Made by a program: the position numbers and the translations under genes | Shown: piece by piece, positions 7,459 to 10,657 of the stretch | How the letters are laid out: each line of letters starts with the position of its first letter | Position numbering within the stretch: position 1 is the stretch's first letter | The notes under the pieces: generated by a model | What the model was told of the DNA's origin: nothing | Databases searched by the model: none | Seen by the model: the letters and a program-made list of their open reading frames with translations, nothing else | DNA from: Chitinophaga pinensis | GTDB taxonomy: Bacteria > Bacteroidota > Bacteroidia > AKYH767-A > OLB10 | Length of the DNA: 10,657 bases | Assembly: GCA_945872015.1 (NCBI GenBank) | Contig: CAMBYJ010000040.1 | Coordinates: forward strand, 1 to 10,657 | Direction of reading: 5' to 3'

Positions 7459-7462
7459 CACC

Positions 7463-7475
7463 GACTTTTAAAGTC
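7463..7475 (+). repeat. short perfect inverted repeat in the korA leader
   Basis: GACTTTTAAAGTC is a perfect palindrome around a central T. It sits at the expected transcription start or just inside the korA leader, 13 nt before the ATG. It could be a small operator or a weak 5-bp hairpin. A 13-nt AT-rich palindrome can also arise by chance. Confidence 0.3.
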
Positions 7476-7488
7476 CAACCTTAAAATC

Positions 7489-9327
7489 ATGACATCTAAC
7501 AACCAAGTTCTTGAAAGGGTAATCATCAAGTTTGCAGGAGATTCCGGAGACGGAATGCAGCTTACAGGAACACAATTTACCAATACAGCAGCGTTATTCG
7601 GAAACGACTTAAGTACATTTCCTGATTTCCCGGCTGAAATCAGAGCCCCACAGGGCACCATTCCAGGCGTATCTGGATTTCAATTACACTTTGGAAGTGT
7701 AAATATCTTTTCGCCTGGCGATTTTTGTGATGTGCTTGTGGCTATGAATGCCGCTGCATTAAAGGCTAACTTAAGACATCTTAAAAAAGGTGGCACTATC
7801 ATCGTTAACACAGATGGATTTGATCCGAAAAATTTACGTCTTGCTAACTATGCAGATAATATTAGTCCCTTAACAGACGGCTCATTAGATAGTTATCGAT
7901 TAATTACCATTGATGTAACCAAAATAACCAAAGCTACCTTAGCTGAATCTGGTTTAGGTACTAAAGAGATTGATCGTGCAAAGAACATGTTTGTTCTTGG
8001 TTTTTTATATTGGATGTACAATCGCGAAATGTCGTTTACAGTTAAGTTTTTAGAAGATAAATTCTCAAAGAAACCTGAGATTCTTGCTGCCAACTTAAAA
8101 GTACTTCATGCGGGATATAACTTCGGCGAAACCAGCGAAACAGCTCCTACCCGATTTACTATTAACCCGGCACCAATGCCAACGGGAACCTATAGAAACA
8201 TTATGGGTAATCAGGCAACAGCTATTGGATTGATTGCAGCTTCTAAAAAAAGTGGGCTGGATTTATTTTTAGGTAGCTACCCTATCACACCTGCATCAGA
8301 CATATTACACGAATTAGCGCGACATAAAAACTTTGGAGTTAAAACTTTTCAGGCAGAAGATGAAATTGCAGCTATATGCTCTGCAATAGGTGCTTCATTT
8401 GGAGGAAAATTAGGAATTACAACATCTTCAGGACTTGGCATTGCTTTGAAGACAGAAGCAATGGGCCTTGCATTAATGCTTGAATTACCACTTTTAATTA
8501 TCAATGTTCAACGTGGAGGTCCGTCAACTGGGCTACCGACAAAAACTGAGCAGAGCGATTTGTTTCAGGCAGTTTATGGAAGAAACGGAGAATCTCCAAT
8601 TCCCGTGATTGCTGCGAAATCTGCTGCTGATTGCTTTGAAACAGTATATGAGGCTTGCAGAATAGCTTTAGAATATATGACTCCTGTTATTTTCCTAAGC
8701 GATGGGTATATTGCAAACGGATCTGAGCCTTGGAGATTTCCGAATGCAGATCAACTAAAGCCTATCAAAGTTGAATTCACAACTGAGTTAAACGGTGATA
8801 AGTTTTTGCCTTATAAACGAAATGAAAATCTTTCGAGACCTTGGGCGATTCCAGGAACTAAAGGCTTAGAACACAGAATTGGTGGATTAGAGAAACAACA
8901 CGAAACAGGTAATATCAGCTATGATCCAGAAAACCATGAATTCATGGTAAAAATGAGAGCTGCGAAAGTGGAGAAAGTTGCAGACTCAATTCCTGATCAA
9001 ACTATTGACAATGGAACAGAGAAAGGTAAAATATTAGTTTTAGGTTGGGGTTCTACTTATGGCGCAATTAAAGGTGCAGTTATAGAAGCGAGAGCAAAAG
9101 GAATTGATGTTAGCCATGCGCAAATCAGACATATTGTTCCTTTCCCAAAAAACCTAGGTGATTTATTAAAGAATTACGAAACAGTTTTAATTCCTGAGAT
9201 GAATACCGGACAATTAAAATCAATTATCAGAGATAAGTTTCTGGTTCCAGCAATTGGTTTAAATAAAATCAAAGGGATGCCATTTGCGACATCAGAAATA
9301 TTAGCAAAAATAGAAGAACTAGCTTAG
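7489..9327 (+). CDS. korA: 2-oxoglutarate (2-oxoacid):ferredoxin oxidoreductase, fused gamma-alpha subunit
   Basis: With KorB this forms the enzyme that oxidatively decarboxylates 2-oxoglutarate (or a related 2-oxoacid) to the acyl-CoA with reduction of ferredoxin; it can also run reductively. The 612 residues carry the gamma domain first (KFAGDSGDGMQLTG at 14-27) and then the alpha pyrimidine-binding domain: SYPITPASD at 263-271, FQAEDEIAA at 287-295 with the conserved E292, and QRGGPSTGLPTKTEQSD at 341-357. A C-terminal transketolase-like domain starts near 512 (KILVLGWGSTYGA). This gamma-alpha fusion is the standard architecture of two-subunit oxidoreductases. The ATG at 7489 is preferred: an in-frame TTG at 7456 lies inside the -7 promoter element. 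korB follows after 29 nt. No ferredoxin-like delta subunit is encoded nearby. Substrate preference for 2-oxoglutarate rather than pyruvate is inferred from overall likeness to Bacteroidota KorA. Confidence 0.93.
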   Translation: MTSNNQVLERVIIKFAGDSGDGMQLTGTQFTNTAALFGNDLSTFPDFPAEIRAPQGTIPGVSGFQLHFGSVNIFSPGDFCDVLVAMNAAALKANLRHLKKGGTIIVNTDGFDPKNLRLANYADNISPLTDGSLDSYRLITIDVTKITKATLAESGLGTKEIDRAKNMFVLGFLYWMYNREMSFTVKFLEDKFSKKPEILAANLKVLHAGYNFGETSETAPTRFTINPAPMPTGTYRNIMGNQATAIGLIAASKKSGLDLFLGSYPITPASDILHELARHKNFGVKTFQAEDEIAAICSAIGASFGGKLGITTSSGLGIALKTEAMGLALMLELPLLIINVQRGGPSTGLPTKTEQSDLFQAVYGRNGESPIPVIAAKSAADCFETVYEACRIALEYMTPVIFLSDGYIANGSEPWRFPNADQLKPIKVEFTTELNGDKFLPYKRNENLSRPWAIPGTKGLEHRIGGLEKQHETGNISYDPENHEFMVKMRAAKVEKVADSIPDQTIDNGTEKGKILVLGWGSTYGAIKGAVIEARAKGIDVSHAQIRHIVPFPKNLGDLLKNYETVLIPEMNTGQLKSIIRDKFLVPAIGLNKIKGMPFATSEILAKIEELA

Positions 9328-9356
9328 TATATACATTACCGTTAGACAACATTTTA

Positions 9357-10397
9357 ATGGAAACAACAAACACAACAACCCCTGCAATGACAAGTAAAGA
9401 TCTGGTAACAGATCAAGAAGTAAGATGGTGTCCTGGTTGCGGGGACTATTCAATATTAAAGCAAGTTCAAACTGTAGTACCAGAACTTGGAATACCAAGA
9501 GAAAATATTGTTTTTATCTCTGGAATTGGATGCTCATCACGCTTTCCATATTACATGGAAACTTTCGGTATGCATTCTATTCATGGGAGAGCAACTGCTA
9601 TTGCCAGTGGACTAAAAGCAACGCGTCCAGAATTAAGCGTATGGATTATTTCTGGTGACGGTGATTCATTATCGATTGGAGGAAACCATTTTATCCATTT
9701 GCTAAGAAGAAATTTTAATGTAAATCTACTTTTGTTCAACAATGAAATTTACGGGTTGACAAAAGGGCAATATTCACCAACATCGGAAGAAGGAAAAATT
9801 ACTAAGTCGACTCCAATGGGGTCTGTAGATCATCCGTTTAACCCTATTGCGTTAGCGTTAGGAGCTGAAGGAAGCTTTATTGCACGTTCGATGGATAGAG
9901 ACCCTGTACATTTGAAGGAAATGCTTAGAAGGTCTAATGCTCATATTGGAACATCATTGTTAGAGATCTATCAAAACTGTAATGTATTTAATGATGGCAC
10001 TTTTGAAATCTTTACCGAAAAATCAAGCAAGAAAGAAGAAACAATCTTTTTAGAAAATAATAAGCCTTTAGTTTTTGGACAGAATTCAGACAAAGGAATT
10101 ATGTTGGATGGATTTAAACCTATAATCGTGTCATTAGAAGACGGAAAGCATAGTGTTAATGACTTATGGGTTCATAATGAAAGTGATTTAACAAAGGCGG
10201 GTATTCTTTCTAGATTTTTTGAAAGACCTGTTGATGGCACTGGACATTTACCTCGACCATTCGGTGTGTTTTACGAAAACAATCGTGCTTGCTATGAAAC
10301 AGGCCTTAATGCTCAAATTGAATTCGCGAAGCAAAAGAAAGGAGAAGGAAATTTAGATGCCTTGTTAAAAGGTGGAGAGACCTGGGAAATCAAATAA
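9357..10397 (+). CDS. korB: 2-oxoglutarate (2-oxoacid):ferredoxin oxidoreductase, beta subunit
   Basis: The catalytic partner of KorA; it binds thiamine diphosphate and one [4Fe-4S] cluster. The four expected cluster cysteines are visible: C25 and C28 in WCPGCGDYSIL, C59 in GIGCSSRFPYY, and C208 in YQNCNVFND. The thiamine diphosphate/Mg motif runs from GDGD at 100-103 to NNEIYG at 128-133. HSIHGRA and KGQYSPTS are further family signatures. At 346 residues it has normal length, and the C-terminal part (about 230-346) is the usual extension that packs on the alpha subunit. The ATG at 9357 is used; an in-frame ATG at codon 11 is possible but less likely given the 29-nt spacing from korA. It is co-transcribed with korA. 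Its stop lies 3 nt from the end of the convergent nadE, with no visible terminator between them. Confidence 0.95.
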   Translation: METTNTTTPAMTSKDLVTDQEVRWCPGCGDYSILKQVQTVVPELGIPRENIVFISGIGCSSRFPYYMETFGMHSIHGRATAIASGLKATRPELSVWIISGDGDSLSIGGNHFIHLLRRNFNVNLLLFNNEIYGLTKGQYSPTSEEGKITKSTPMGSVDHPFNPIALALGAEGSFIARSMDRDPVHLKEMLRRSNAHIGTSLLEIYQNCNVFNDGTFEIFTEKSSKKEETIFLENNKPLVFGQNSDKGIMLDGFKPIIVSLEDGKHSVNDLWVHNESDLTKAGILSRFFERPVDGTGHLPRPFGVFYENNRACYETGLNAQIEFAKQKKGEGNLDALLKGGETWEIK

Positions 10398-10400
10398 TTG

Positions 10401-10657
10401 CTATTCGTATTTTGCTACTATTGGCATTCGTCGTCCGCGACCAAATGACTTTGTAGAAACTCGTATGATTGGAGCAAATTGATGTCGCTTCCATTCGTTG
10501 GCATTAACCATATTTATCACTTTCGTTACTACATCAGTGTTATTCAACTTTTGAATAATTGATTGAGTACTTTTTGTTTTCTCAATATACTCAAACAAAA
10601 TAGCATCTAATAAATCATAATCAGGCAAGGAATCAGAATCCTTTTGATTTGGACGTA
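10401..10657 (-). CDS. nadE: NAD+ synthetase (glutamine-hydrolysing), C-terminal part
   Basis: Only the last 84 residues are in the window; the gene continues past the right edge. NadE amidates nicotinic acid adenine dinucleotide to NAD+ in the final step of NAD synthesis. The visible part starts RPNQKDSDSLPDYDLLDAIL, matching the stretch of the NAD-synthetase domain where QxDxDSLPxYDxLD is conserved. It ends with FAPIIRVSTKSFGRGRRMPI near the C-terminus, the typical ending of long glutamine-dependent forms. The reading frame continues upstream of the TTG at 10626-10628, so that codon is not a start. The stop is TAG (complement of 10401-10403). The N-terminal nitrilase-like glutaminase domain, if present, lies outside the window. 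Confidence 0.92.
   Translation of the reverse strand, partial: RPNQKDSDSLPDYDLLDAILFEYIEKTKSTQSIIQKLNNTDVVTKVINMVNANEWKRHQFAPIIRVSTKSFGRGRRMPIVAKYE

Noticed and set aside
7456..7488. A longer korA starting at the in-frame TTG at 7456
   Set aside because: That TTG is part of the -7 promoter element and would lie upstream of the probable transcription start. The ATG at 7489 gives the usual KorA N-terminus.
7413..7661. An 82-codon minus-strand open frame across the korA start
   Set aside because: It overlaps the terminator tail, the korA promoter and the conserved gamma domain of korA; it is a shadow of korA codons.
7893..8093. A 66-codon minus-strand open frame inside korA
   Set aside because: It is fully antisense to conserved korA sequence and has no start signals or recognisable domain.
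9425..9658. A 77-codon plus-strand open frame inside korB
   Set aside because: It overlaps the cysteine and thiamine diphosphate motifs of korB in another frame; the composition is not protein-like.
10401..10628. A stand-alone 75-residue minus-strand gene starting at TTG 10626-10628
   Set aside because: The frame stays open to the window edge and the upstream residues continue the NAD synthetase motif, so it is the 3' end of nadE.

Overview
The window looks like an ordinary chromosomal stretch from a member of the Bacteroidota. It is AT-rich. It carries an outer-membrane barrel protein of the DUF6089 type and a secreted protein with a C-terminal DUF4476-like domain, both typical of that phylum. 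Two start regions carry the phylum's -7 promoter element (TAnnTTTG), and most genes lack a Shine-Dalgarno sequence. I cannot name a genus from sequence alone. I see no tRNA, rRNA, CRISPR array, insertion sequence, phage gene or other sign of a mobile island.

Layout, left to right. Positions 1-5604 hold three same-strand, closely spaced genes that are probably one operon: gpmI (glycolytic phosphoglycerate mutase, 5' end cut by the window edge), a DUF6089-like outer-membrane barrel gene that begins 2 nt after gpmI ends, and mfd (transcription-repair coupling factor). An 85-nt gap with a -7 promoter element leads into a small SET-domain protein gene. That gene converges, 4 nt apart, on crcB/fluC (fluoride channel) on the minus strand. 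A 97-nt divergent spacer separates crcB from a secreted DUF4476 protein gene that has an unusually strong Shine-Dalgarno sequence and ends in a clear intrinsic terminator. A second -7 element then leads into korA-korB, encoding the two subunits of a 2-oxoglutarate (2-oxoacid):ferredoxin oxidoreductase. korB converges, 3 nt apart, on the 3' end of a glutamine-dependent NAD+ synthetase gene (nadE), which runs off the right edge.

Functionally this is a patchwork of housekeeping units: lower glycolysis, strand-specific DNA repair, fluoride detoxification, low-potential 2-oxoacid oxidation and NAD synthesis, plus two envelope proteins of unknown role. I do not see a new multi-gene system. The points most worth a second look are the small SET-domain methyltransferase with a lysine-rich tail and an altered core motif, the matched promoter architecture of the SET and korA genes, the strong Shine-Dalgarno sequence in a phylum that rarely uses one, and the poly-lysine tail on the outer-membrane barrel. 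No gene-free stretch exceeds 300 bases; the longest is the 126-nt gap before korA.
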